Assembly (NCBI RefSeq): GCF_014198605.1 | Contig: NZ_JACIHU010000005.1 | Reading direction: 5' to 3' (one strand) | DNA length: 64,000 nt | From: Rhizobium etli_C | GTDB lineage: Bacteria > Pseudomonadota > Alphaproteobacteria > Rhizobiales > Rhizobiaceae | Part shown: in pieces, positions 53,209 to 61,579 of the stretch | Layout of the letters: every line of letters begins with the position of its first letter | How positions within the stretch are numbered: the stretch's first letter is position 1 | Notes under the pieces: model-generated | The model's input: only the letters and a program-made list of their open reading frames with translations | Told to the model about the DNA's origin: nothing | The model's database searches: none | Program-made: the position numbers and the translations under genes

Positions 53209-54357
53209 ATGAAGATCACCAAACTCACCACCTATATTGTTCCGCCGCGCTGGCTGTTTCTGAAGGTCGAGACCGACGAAGGCATCGTCGGCTGGGGTGA
53301 GCCGGTCGTCGAAGGCCGCGCGCTGACGGTCGAGGCCGCCGTCCACGAGCTCGAAGACTACCTAATCGGCAAGGATCCCTTCCTTATCGAGGACCACTGG
53401 ACGGTGATGTATCGCGGCGGCTTCTATCGCGGTGGTGCCGCCCATATGAGCGCGATCTCCGGCATCGACCAGGCGCTGTGGGATATCAAGGGCAAGGCCC
53501 TCGGACAGCCGATCCATTCGCTTCTCGGCGGCCAGCTGCGCGACCGCATCAAGGTCTATTCCTGGATTGGCGGCGACCGGCCCGCCGATGTCGCCAACAA
53601 TGCCAGGGACGTGGTCGCCCGCGGTTTCAAGGCAATCAAGCTCAACGGCTGCGAAGAAATGCAGATCGTCGATACCAACGAGAAGGTGGAGAAGGCGGTC
53701 GAGACCATCGCCGCCATCCGCGAGGCGATCGGCCCGCATATCGGCATCGGCGTCGATTTCCACGGCCGCGTGCACAAGCCGATGGCCAAGGTCCTCGCCA
53801 AGGAGCTCGAGCCCTACAAGCTGATGTTCATCGAGGAGCCGGTGCTGTCCGAAAACAAGGAAGCGCTGCGCGACATCGTCAACCATACCTCGACGCCGAT
53901 CGCGCTCGGCGAGCGGCTCTTTTCGCGCTGGGACTTCAAGCAGGTCCTTTCCGACGGCTATGTCGACATCATCCAGCCGGATCTTTCGCATGCCGGCGGC
54001 ATCACCGAATGCCGCAAGATCGCGGCGATGGCCGAAGCCTATGACGTGGCACTGGCGCCGCATTGCCCGCTCGGTCCGATCGCGCTTGCCGCCTGCCTGC
54101 AGGTCGACGCCGTCAGCTATAATGCCTTCATCCAGGAGCAGAGCCTCGGCATCCACTACAACACCGGCAACGACATTCTCGATTACATCTCCAACAAGGA
54201 GGTGTTCCACTATGCCGATGGTTTCGTCTCGATCCCGCAAGGGCCTGGTCTCGGCATCGAGGTCGACGAGGCCTATGTCATCGAGCGCGCCAGGGAAGGC
54301 CATCGCTGGCGCAACCCGATCTGGCGCCATGCCGACGGCAGCTTCGCCGAGTGGTAG
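53209..54357 (+). CDS. dgoD: D-galactonate dehydratase
   Basis: Mandelate racemase/enolase superfamily enzyme that converts D-galactonate to 2-keto-3-deoxy-D-galactonate. 382 residues, exactly the E. coli DgoD length. Metal and catalytic residues line up by number: D183 and H185 in GVDFHGRVHK, E209 in FIEEP, E235 in LGERLFSRW, H285 in APHCPLGP. ATG 53209 follows GGAAAG. Second gene behind the GntR regulator. Kinase and aldolase for the product (dgoK, dgoA) are not in the window. Confidence 0.95.
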   Translation: MKITKLTTYIVPPRWLFLKVETDEGIVGWGEPVVEGRALTVEAAVHELEDYLIGKDPFLIEDHWTVMYRGGFYRGGAAHMSAISGIDQALWDIKGKALGQPIHSLLGGQLRDRIKVYSWIGGDRPADVANNARDVVARGFKAIKLNGCEEMQIVDTNEKVEKAVETIAAIREAIGPHIGIGVDFHGRVHKPMAKVLAKELEPYKLMFIEEPVLSENKEALRDIVNHTSTPIALGERLFSRWDFKQVLSDGYVDIIQPDLSHAGGITECRKIAAMAEAYDVALAPHCPLGPIALAACLQVDAVSYNAFIQEQSLGIHYNTGNDILDYISNKEVFHYADGFVSIPQGPGLGIEVDEAYVIERAREGHRWRNPIWRHADGSFAEW

Positions 54358-54455
54358 AGATTGGAGGGGTCGCGCAAGCGGCCCTTTTTCATTCGCCGTG
54401 TCGGATATCGTCCGTCTCATCCGTCATAGTGGAAACTCAAAGAGGAGATTTCAGA

Positions 54456-54851
54456 ATGGCCAGAGCACTCGCAATCATCGTCGCCCGCGTCATCTTCAGT
54501 TTCATCTTCTTCATGGCCGCCGGCTTCAAGTTCGCCGATATCGGCGCGACGGCGGGCTATATCACTGCCGCCGGTTTTCCGATGGCGACATTCCTGACCT
54601 GGGTCGCGGCCTTCTTCGAGATCGCGCTGGCGCTCGCCTTCATCTCCGGGGCCTTCTTTACCGAAGCCAGCCTCCTCGCAGGCATCTACGTGATCTTCCT
54701 CGCCTTTGCCTTCCACGGACCGTCTCGTTGGCAGCAGAATCAGGCCGAATTCGGCTTCTTCGTCGATCACTTCACCTTCCTCGCCGGCCTGCTCTTCGCC
54801 GCCGTCCATGGGCCGGAGAGATGGGCGCTGCGCTACAGCCTGTTGAAATAG
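54456..54851 (+). CDS. DoxX-like small membrane protein
   Basis: 131 residues with four membrane segments (starting ALAIIVARVIFSFIFFMAAG) and a conserved acidic-His region FFVDHFTFLAG. Resembles DoxX proteins; unknown function. ATG 54456 follows GAGGAGATT. The SDR gene follows 77 bp later on the same strand. Different in sequence from the DoxX protein at 19092. Confidence 0.78.
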   Translation: MARALAIIVARVIFSFIFFMAAGFKFADIGATAGYITAAGFPMATFLTWVAAFFEIALALAFISGAFFTEASLLAGIYVIFLAFAFHGPSRWQQNQAEFGFFVDHFTFLAGLLFAAVHGPERWALRYSLLK

Positions 54852-54928
54852 CGATCGCTCCACAATCGTTCCGGAACCAAGCGACGCGGCGATCATTGCT
54901 TCTCCACCACTTGGCAGAGGAGCGTCTC

Positions 54929-55708
54929 ATGGCATTAGAGGGAAAGAGCGCCTTGGTGACGGGGGCAGGCTCCGGCATCGGCAAGGCGGCTGCATTGAAG
55001 CTTGCCGCCGAAGGCGCAAGGGTCGGGGTCCTCAGCCGCACGGAAAGCGAAGTACAGGAAACCTGCAGCGAGATCGTCGCTGCCGGCGGCCGGTCGATCG
55101 CACTGACCGCCGATACGAGCGACGAAGCCCAGATGCGGGCAGCGATCGACAGGATGACCGAGGATTTCGGCGGCATCGACATCGTCGTCGCCAATGCCGG
55201 CATCAACGGCGTCTGGGCACCGATCGATGATCTGAAGCCTGACGAATGGGATCAGACGATGGCAGTCAATCTGCGCGGCACCTATCTGACGCTGCATCTA
55301 ACCGTGCCCTATCTGAAGCGGAACGGCGGCTCCATCGTCGTCGTCTCCTCGATCAACGGCACCCGCACCTTTACGACACCCGGCGCCACCGCCTATAGCG
55401 CGACCAAGGCCGGCCAGGTCGCGATGGTCCAGCAGCTTGCGCTGGAGCTCGGCAAACATCGTATCCGCATCAATGCCGTCTGCCCCGGAGCGATCGAAAC
55501 CGGCATTGCCGCCAACACCACCATGCGCCATCGCGAGGAAACCGAAGTGCCGGTCATTTGGCCGGAAGGTGAAATTCCGATCACCAACGGAAAGAAGGGT
55601 TCGAGCGAGGATGTCGCCGAGGCGATCCTCTTCCTCGCATCCGACCACGCCCGTCACATCACCGGCACGCCCCTCTGGATCGATGGCGGCCAGAGCCTTT
55701 TGCGCTAA
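54929..55708 (+). CDS. SDR-family oxidoreductase
   Basis: 259 residues. TGAGSGIGKAAALKLAAEG cofactor motif, NAGINGVW, catalytic Ser in VVSSINGTRTF, Y-x3-K in YSATKAGQV, and GTPLWIDGGQSLL at the end. ATG 54929 after AGAGGAG. Substrate unknown; no link to the neighbouring galactonate or cyclase genes is evident. Convergent with the cyclase gene, 12 bp apart. Confidence 0.85.
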   Translation: MALEGKSALVTGAGSGIGKAAALKLAAEGARVGVLSRTESEVQETCSEIVAAGGRSIALTADTSDEAQMRAAIDRMTEDFGGIDIVVANAGINGVWAPIDDLKPDEWDQTMAVNLRGTYLTLHLTVPYLKRNGGSIVVVSSINGTRTFTTPGATAYSATKAGQVAMVQQLALELGKHRIRINAVCPGAIETGIAANTTMRHREETEVPVIWPEGEIPITNGKKGSSEDVAEAILFLASDHARHITGTPLWIDGGQSLLR

Positions 55709-55720
55709 CGGTCCTGGAAA

Positions 55721-56956
55721 TCAGCCGTTCAGTCGGGCGCTGTCAAGCGTATACAGTTCCTGTGCGCGCTGCACGCCGCGCAACGCATAACGTCCGACGC
55801 ATGCGAGCGCGGCGCGCTCTTCCTGAGGTATGGCCGCAGCGAAATCAGAGGAGATCAGCAGGTTGAGATCGACCGAACGGCACATCGAGGCGATCCGGCT
55901 GACCTCGTTGACGGCAGGGCCGATGACGGTGAAGTCCAGCCGGTCCTGGCTGCCGATATTGCCGTAAAAGACATCGCCGATATGCAAGCCGATATAGACG
56001 TCCGTCGTCGCCCGGCCGTCGGCCGCGCGGGCGGCATTCAGCGCGGCGAGCTTTTCCCGCAGCAGCGATTCGGCGCTGAGCGCCGCACGGCATGTCTCAG
56101 CCGGCACCTCGCCCTTGAAGATCGCGAGCACACCGTCGCCGATCAGCTTCAGCACGTTGCCGCCCGCCTCGTGGATCGCCGAGATTGCCACCTCGCTGTA
56201 ATCGTTGAGCAGCGGGATGATTTCCTCGGGCGGCACACGGTCGGAAATCTTGGTGTAGTTCAACAGATCGGAAAACCAGAGCGCCGCGGAAATCCGCTCC
56301 GATTTGCCGCGGCTGATCTTACCTTCCATCACTTGGCGCGCCGCATCCTCGCCGAGATAGACTTCGGCGATGGTGTGGGCGATGCGTCCGAGCGCGATGC
56401 ACTTGATCGCCAAACCGAGCACCGGCACGAGCTTGCGCAGAATGGCGAGATCGTGATCGGAAAACCCCTCGGGATGTTTGGTTGCGAAATGCGAGAAGAA
56501 GCAATCCATCTCGCCGATCGTGCCGGCTTCGCTGAAACGATGCATCATCGCCACGAAATCCGTGTGGCCGGCTTCGGCGATCTTGTCGAGCATGCTGAAA
56601 TCGGTCGGATCGCCGAAGCCCAGGCGTCGGCGCACCTCCCGCTCGTTGCCCGACCAGAGATGGTAGAAGGCCGAACGCTGCCAGTTCGCGGCCGCTTCGC
56701 CCGAGCTCGTCGGACCGTATTCGAATTCGGCTTCGATCTCCTCCACGCTGTCCCAGCGGAAGGCTCGGCCCTCATGTACGGGGTGCAGCGTATCCATCAG
56801 CGCCAGGCCGCGGTCGAGCGGCAGGCCGGCATTCCGGCAGGCCGCGCAGAAGCCGGTCATCAGTTCGGCTTCCGAAGCGCCCTTCAGTCCCTGCTCCGTA
56901 ACCCAGGCCGCAATTGTGCTGACGTCGCTGTAATCCATGCCGCTTACCTCGCTCAT
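55721..56956 (-). CDS. Class III adenylate/guanylate cyclase with an unrecognised N-terminal region
   Basis: 411 residues, soluble. The catalytic domain is residues about 222-400. Metal-binding D230 (LWFSDLLNYT) and D274 (LKLIGDGVLAI), base-specifying K270 and D341 (DFTVIG), and transition-state N350 and R354 are all present, so it should be active as an adenylate cyclase. The first 210 residues lack membrane segments and match no domain I can name; similar cyclases are multiplied in rhizobia. ATG 56956 or 56938. Monocistronic. Confidence 0.88.
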   Translation of the reverse strand: MSEVSGMDYSDVSTIAAWVTEQGLKGASEAELMTGFCAACRNAGLPLDRGLALMDTLHPVHEGRAFRWDSVEEIEAEFEYGPTSSGEAAANWQRSAFYHLWSGNEREVRRRLGFGDPTDFSMLDKIAEAGHTDFVAMMHRFSEAGTIGEMDCFFSHFATKHPEGFSDHDLAILRKLVPVLGLAIKCIALGRIAHTIAEVYLGEDAARQVMEGKISRGKSERISAALWFSDLLNYTKISDRVPPEEIIPLLNDYSEVAISAIHEAGGNVLKLIGDGVLAIFKGEVPAETCRAALSAESLLREKLAALNAARAADGRATTDVYIGLHIGDVFYGNIGSQDRLDFTVIGPAVNEVSRIASMCRSVDLNLLISSDFAAAIPQEERAALACVGRYALRGVQRAQELYTLDSARLNG

Positions 56957-57001
56957 ATCAAGCTTTAGCCCAAATCCGGCATCGATGGAAAGCCGATTGG
57001 C

Positions 57002-58027
57002 TCAATCGCCGGCCGGCATGTTGTAGGGCGTGATGATTTCAACCGCTGAAAGCAAGGCCGGAACCGTCCGCCGGGCCGAGGCCTCGCGGCTCATGATCGC
57101 CCTGAAGGCCGAACGCGCATCGGTTCTGAGATCGTGATGCAGCACGAAGCCGATCCGGCGTGCCGCAAGCAAAGCCCGATTGTCGGCATCGAGATCATGG
57201 GCGACAAAAACGCGAACGGGGCGGACGGCTGCCTCGAAGGCCGCCAGCACGGCTCGGTTGCCGCCGCCGATCGAATAGACGGCATTGATCGCGGAATCGG
57301 CCGCGAGCGCCGCCGCCGCAAGCGTTCCCGTCGCCGCATCGCTGCCGTGCCCCTCGCTGATTTCGGTGACGCCGGTGTCGGGGTAATGGGCACGGATGAC
57401 GCGGCGAAAACCGATTTCGCGCTCCTCCTCGCCGCGGAACCGCCCGCTCGACAGCGTCACCAGCACCTTGCCGCCGTCACGCCCGAGGCATTCGCCGACA
57501 AGATGGGCGGCAGTTTCTCCCGCCGCCCGGTTGTCAGCGCCGGCATAGGCGATGCGCGCCGAATTCGGCAGGTCGGTCACCAGCGTCACGACGGGAATGC
57601 CGGCCGCACCCGCCCGCGCGACGGCGGCAACGACCTCGCCGACATCAGGAGCCTTGAGTACGATGCCGTGCGTGCCGCGCAGCCGGATGCGATCGAGAAG
57701 CTGCACAAGTTCTGCCGGCTTCAGCACTTCGGCAAAGTGGAAGCGGCAGCGAAAGACGCCGGGAAGAAAGGTTGCCATCTCGGCCTCGAAGGCGGCCCGC
57801 ACCGCATCACTGAAACGCTGCGGCGTCTCCATGACGATATCGATTGCCAGCGTGCGCCCGCTGCTCATTGCCCCCGTCTGCTGCTTCTCCAGCTCCGCGA
57901 TCGCCGCTCTCACCCGCATTTCCGTCTGTTGCCGCACGCCCGGCCGGCCGTTCAGCACCCGGTCGACGGTGGCAGTGCTCAGCCCGGCCTGAAAAGCGAT
58001 GTCCTTGACGAGAAAAGCATGCGCCAT
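57002..58027 (-). CDS. LacI-family regulator divergent from the dioxygenase gene
   Basis: 341 residues. HTH VKDIAFQAGLSTATVDRVLN and sugar-binding domain with SSGRTLAIDIVMETPQRFSD and SIGGGNRAVLAAFEA. ATG 58027 (MAHAFLVKDI); the frame to 58225 runs into the divergent gene. Similar in HTH to the LacI at 820, so related operators are possible. Likely controls the PhyH-SDR-SMP30-GH2 set by position. Confidence 0.87.
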   Translation of the reverse strand: MAHAFLVKDIAFQAGLSTATVDRVLNGRPGVRQQTEMRVRAAIAELEKQQTGAMSSGRTLAIDIVMETPQRFSDAVRAAFEAEMATFLPGVFRCRFHFAEVLKPAELVQLLDRIRLRGTHGIVLKAPDVGEVVAAVARAGAAGIPVVTLVTDLPNSARIAYAGADNRAAGETAAHLVGECLGRDGGKVLVTLSSGRFRGEEEREIGFRRVIRAHYPDTGVTEISEGHGSDAATGTLAAAALAADSAINAVYSIGGGNRAVLAAFEAAVRPVRVFVAHDLDADNRALLAARRIGFVLHHDLRTDARSAFRAIMSREASARRTVPALLSAVEIITPYNMPAGD

Positions 58028-58073
58028 GGAAACCCTTCCTAATGGTTTTTTGATGGATTCCTGATCTACATCA

Positions 58074-58086
58074 CCGCGCATCGCGG
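58074..58086. promoter_or_regulatory. Short palindrome between LacI and PhyH genes
   Basis: CCGCG-CAT-CGCGG, perfect 5-bp arms, midway in the 97-bp divergent gap. LacI-family operators usually have a central CG, so this is only a weak candidate. Confidence 0.35.
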
Positions 58087-58124
58087 CGTATAGTGCCCCC
58101 ATCGGAAACAGGGAGGAGCCTGGG

Positions 58125-59306
58125 ATGAAAACCGATAACCAGCAGAAATTGCGGGCCGACCGTGTCTGGCTCTCCGAAGATACCTGCGATCTTGCCGATT
58201 TTCGCCGTCTTGCGGAAAAGACCACCGCGCTTGCCGATTACCCCACCGCGTCAGCGGTCGAGAAAAACATCCTGATTTATGACAGCCGCAAGGTGATGGC
58301 GGCGGCAGCGGAAGACCGGCGCGCTGTGCTGGCCGAAATCTGCGAGGCCTTCGGCGAAGGCCCCGGCGTCATCGTATTCAAACATGCTTATGAGGATACC
58401 GGCATCATCGACCGCGCCAGTGCGATCTTCGATCAGATCATCGAGGAGCAGCACCGCACCTCGACCGGCGGCGGCGATCACTTCGCCAAGCCCGGCGCCA
58501 ACGACCGGATCTGGAATTCGCTGGAAAAACATTGCCTCGCCGATCCGGCAAATTTCGCCGAATATTACGGCAATGCCATCGTGGCACTGGCAAGCGAAGC
58601 CTGGCTCGGCCCGAGCTATCAGATGACGGCGCAGGTCAACCGCGTCAATCCGGGCGGCGCAGCACAGTCGGCGCATCGCGACTACCATCTCGGCTTCCAG
58701 TCGTCTCAGGTGATCGAGCAGTTTCCGGCGCATGTGCACCGGCTCTCGCCGGTGCTGACGCTGCAGGGCGCGGTCGCCCATTGCGACATGCCGCTCGAAA
58801 GCGGCCCGACGCTCTTCCTGCCGCACAGCCAGACCTATGTGCCGGGTTATCTCGCGCTGAAGCGCCAGGAGTTCCGCGATTATTTCGAAGCCAACCACGT
58901 GCAGCTGCCGCTCGAAAAGGGGGATGTCGTCTTCTTCAATCCCGCCCTCTTTCACGCCGCCGGCACCAACCGCTCGGCCGACATCAAACGCGTCGCCAAC
59001 CTCCTGCAGGTTTCTTCCGCCTTCGGCCGCGCAATGGAAACCGTCAATCGCGAGAGGATGAGCGCCAGGCTCTTTCCCGCGTTGAAAACCTTGCAGGGCA
59101 GGCTGACGCCCGATGAAATCACCAACGCCGTCGCCGCTTGCGCCGAAGGCTATTCCTTCCCGACCAATCTCGACCGCGACCCACCGCTCGGCGGCCTAGC
59201 GCCGAAGACACAGGCACAACTGATGCACGAGGCGTTGCGGGAAGGCTGGAGCGACGAGGCCTTTACGGCAGCGCTTGCCGAGCAGGCGAGGAAGAAGCTG
59301 AGCTGA
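58125..59306 (+). CDS. Phytanoyl-CoA dioxygenase (PhyH) family Fe(II)/2-oxoglutarate enzyme
   Basis: 393 residues. The facial triad is H184-x-D186 in SAHRDYHLGFQ and H277 in NPALFHAAG, with R283 or R289 for 2-oxoglutarate. This family hydroxylates varied substrates, not only phytanoyl-CoA. ATG 58125 follows GGGAGGAG. It is the first gene of a set with SDR, SMP-30 and GH2 genes, divergent from a LacI regulator, so a sugar or glycoside-related substrate is possible. Confidence 0.86.
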   Translation: MKTDNQQKLRADRVWLSEDTCDLADFRRLAEKTTALADYPTASAVEKNILIYDSRKVMAAAAEDRRAVLAEICEAFGEGPGVIVFKHAYEDTGIIDRASAIFDQIIEEQHRTSTGGGDHFAKPGANDRIWNSLEKHCLADPANFAEYYGNAIVALASEAWLGPSYQMTAQVNRVNPGGAAQSAHRDYHLGFQSSQVIEQFPAHVHRLSPVLTLQGAVAHCDMPLESGPTLFLPHSQTYVPGYLALKRQEFRDYFEANHVQLPLEKGDVVFFNPALFHAAGTNRSADIKRVANLLQVSSAFGRAMETVNRERMSARLFPALKTLQGRLTPDEITNAVAACAEGYSFPTNLDRDPPLGGLAPKTQAQLMHEALREGWSDEAFTAALAEQARKKLS

Positions 59307-59317
59307 ACCGGAGACTG

Positions 59318-59425
59318 GAGCCCTCTCATCCGCCTGCCGGCACCTTCTCCCCGAGGGGGTCCGAAGGACGGGGCGAGACCCGCGGCTCGACCCAGGCAAA
59401 GGTGGCGGCAGCCGGTTGAGGGGGC
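59318..59425. repeat. Degenerate CTTCTCCCC-type repeat
   Basis: Contains CCCTCTCATCCG and CACCTTCTCCCCGAGGGG, then an ACGGGGCGAG arm; related to the long inverted repeat at 14161 but eroded. The remainder to 59497 shows no gene. Confidence 0.5.
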
Positions 59426-59497
59426 CACACACGTTGACATAACCGCCTCCCGTACCCGCGGGAGGCCATTCGCGCATCACCACCGAGGAGGAACCCC

Positions 59498-60319
59498 ATG
59501 AGCACGAACCACGGCCGCCTTGACGGCAAGATCGCCATCGTCACCGGCGGCACGCAAGGGCTGGGCGCCACCATTGCCCGTCTCTTCGCCGAACGCGGTG
59601 CGCAAGGCATCGTCATCTGCGGGCGCAACGAAGCCAAGGGCAAGGAGAAGGCCGCCGAGATTTCCGCCGCCACCGGCGCGCGCGTCGTCTACGTCAAGGC
59701 CGACCTCGGCAAGGTCGAGGAGGCGCGGAATGTCGTGCACGCCTGCGACGAGGCCTTCGGCCGGGTCGATGCACTGGTCAATGCCGCCGCCATCACCGAT
59801 CGCGGCACCATCCTCGATACCAGCCCCGAGCTCTTCGACGCCATGTTCGCCGTCAATGTGCGCGCGCCGTTTTTCCTGATGCAGGAGACGGTGAAGATCA
59901 TGCGCCGCGAAAAGACCGAAGGCACGATCGTCAATATCGGCTCGATGTCGGCCAAAGCAGGCCAGCCCTTCATCGCCGCCTATTGCGCCTCCAAGGGCGC
60001 GCTGGAAACGCTGACGAAGAACACCGCCTATGCGCTCCTGCGCAATCGCATCCGCGTCAACGGCCTCAACATCGGCTGGATGGCTTCCGAGGGCGAGGAC
60101 CGCATTCAGCGCGAATATCACTATGCACCCGCCGACTGGCTGGAGAAGGCGGCCGCCAACCAGCCCTTCGGCCGCCTCGTCGATCCGCATGAGGTGGCTC
60201 GCGCCTGCGCTTACCTGTCATCGGCCGAATCCGGACTGATGACCGGCTCGGTCATCTGCTTCGACCAGTCGATCTGGGGGGCTTACGACGGCTCGCCGCA
60301 TCCGGTCGCCGCCCTCTGA
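59498..60319 (+). CDS. SDR-family oxidoreductase of the dioxygenase cluster
   Basis: 273 residues. TGGTQGLGATIARLFAERG cofactor motif, NAAAITDRG, catalytic Ser in IGSMSAKAG, Y-x3-K in YCASKGAL. Unusual tail VICFDQSIWGAYDGSP in place of the common DGG end. ATG 59498 follows GAGGAGGAA. Substrate unknown; by context a sugar or hydroxylated glycoside. Confidence 0.86.
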   Translation: MSTNHGRLDGKIAIVTGGTQGLGATIARLFAERGAQGIVICGRNEAKGKEKAAEISAATGARVVYVKADLGKVEEARNVVHACDEAFGRVDALVNAAAITDRGTILDTSPELFDAMFAVNVRAPFFLMQETVKIMRREKTEGTIVNIGSMSAKAGQPFIAAYCASKGALETLTKNTAYALLRNRIRVNGLNIGWMASEGEDRIQREYHYAPADWLEKAAANQPFGRLVDPHEVARACAYLSSAESGLMTGSVICFDQSIWGAYDGSPHPVAAL

Positions 60320-60413
60320 AAAACCGGAGCCCGGCATTTCCGCTCACCGGGCTCTGGCACCTCCCGGCATTTGTCGCTAGGAAAAGGGCGGCAGCATTCA
60401 GGGAGGAACTGGC

Positions 60414-61325
60414 GTGGCCGACAATCCGCTTTACGACATCCGCGATGAACGTTTCGGCGCTCTGGTCATCGGGAGCGCCGCGCTCGAGGAACTCTATTGC
60501 GGCTGCCGCTGGACGGAAGGCCCGGTCTGGTTTTCCGACCTCAACTGCCTGCTCTGGAGCGATATCCCGAACGAACGCATGATGCGCTGGACGCCCGACG
60601 GCACGGTCTCGGTCTTCCGCTCGCTCTCCAATTACGTCAACGGCAACACCCGCGACCGGCAGGGCCGGCTTATCTCCTGCGAACATGGCGGCCGCCGCGT
60701 CACCCGCACCGAGTTCGACGGCAGCATCACCGTTCTCGCCGACCGCTACAACGGCAAACGGCTGAACTCGCCGAACGATGTCGTCGTCCATTCCGATGGC
60801 GGGATCTGGTTCACCGATCCGACCTACGGCATCCTGTCCGATTACGAGGGCCACAAGGCCGAGCCCGAGCAGCCAACCCGAAACGTTTACCGGATCGACC
60901 CTTCAAGCGGCGCAATCGAGGCCGTCGTCGAGGATTTCATCCAGCCGAACGGCCTTGCCTTCTCGCCCGACGAGACGAAACTCTACATCGCCGATTCCGG
61001 CTCGGCAAAACATGACGTGCCACGCCATATAAGAGTTTTCGACGTCGTCGACGGCAGGAAGCTCGCAAACAGCCGCTATTTCTGCAGCCTCGATGTCGGC
61101 AATCCCGACGGCTTCCGCTTCGATATCGGCGGCAATCTCTGGACGAGTGCCGGCGACGGCGTTCATTGCTTTTCGCCCGACGGCACGTTGCTCGGCAAGA
61201 TCAGGGTGCCGCAGACGGTCTCCAACCTCACCTTCGGCGGTCCCAAGAAAAACCGGCTCTTCATCACCGCGACGCGCTCGGTCTATTCGATCTATACGAA
61301 GACCAACGGCGCCCAATATCCGTGA
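60414..61325 (+). CDS. SMP-30/gluconolactonase-family protein
   Basis: 303 residues, six-bladed beta-propeller lactonase fold. Metal-binding Glu in WTEGPVWF, Asn in LNSPNDVVVHSDGGIWFTDP, and NGLAFSPDE with a later Asp in GNPDGFR. These enzymes open sugar lactones, the product expected from a sugar 1-dehydrogenase. GTG 60414 follows GGGAGG. The upstream SDR would supply the lactone. Confidence 0.88.
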   Translation: MADNPLYDIRDERFGALVIGSAALEELYCGCRWTEGPVWFSDLNCLLWSDIPNERMMRWTPDGTVSVFRSLSNYVNGNTRDRQGRLISCEHGGRRVTRTEFDGSITVLADRYNGKRLNSPNDVVVHSDGGIWFTDPTYGILSDYEGHKAEPEQPTRNVYRIDPSSGAIEAVVEDFIQPNGLAFSPDETKLYIADSGSAKHDVPRHIRVFDVVDGRKLANSRYFCSLDVGNPDGFRFDIGGNLWTSAGDGVHCFSPDGTLLGKIRVPQTVSNLTFGGPKKNRLFITATRSVYSIYTKTNGAQYP

Positions 61326-61382
61326 GGATCAGGCACCGGCTTGAAGATCGCCGCTGCGGGATGACGACTTGCATAAAAAAAG

Positions 61383-61475
61383 CTAAAGCGCGTCACACGA
61401 ATGAGATTCGATGTGCGTGCTTCAGAGCATGAGGCCGAAACCCGTGAGCGGTTTCGGACAACATCCTGTTCTGGC
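61383..61475. repeat. Diverged rhizobial intergenic repeat
   Basis: AAGCGCGTCACACGAAT/ATTCGATGTGCGTGCTT palindrome (about 61385-61423), then AGAGCATGAGGCCGAAACC with GGTTTCGG and TCCTGTTCT (to 61472). The second part matches the module at 6664 with changes. Confidence 0.65.
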
Positions 61476-61579
61476 AGCCCGCAGATCCATTGCATCAAGA
61501 AGGGATGTCCCGATGACCCGATTTTCACGCGCCGAAGGGCGCCGCACCACTTCTGATGCCATGACCGGGAGAGCCTGAG

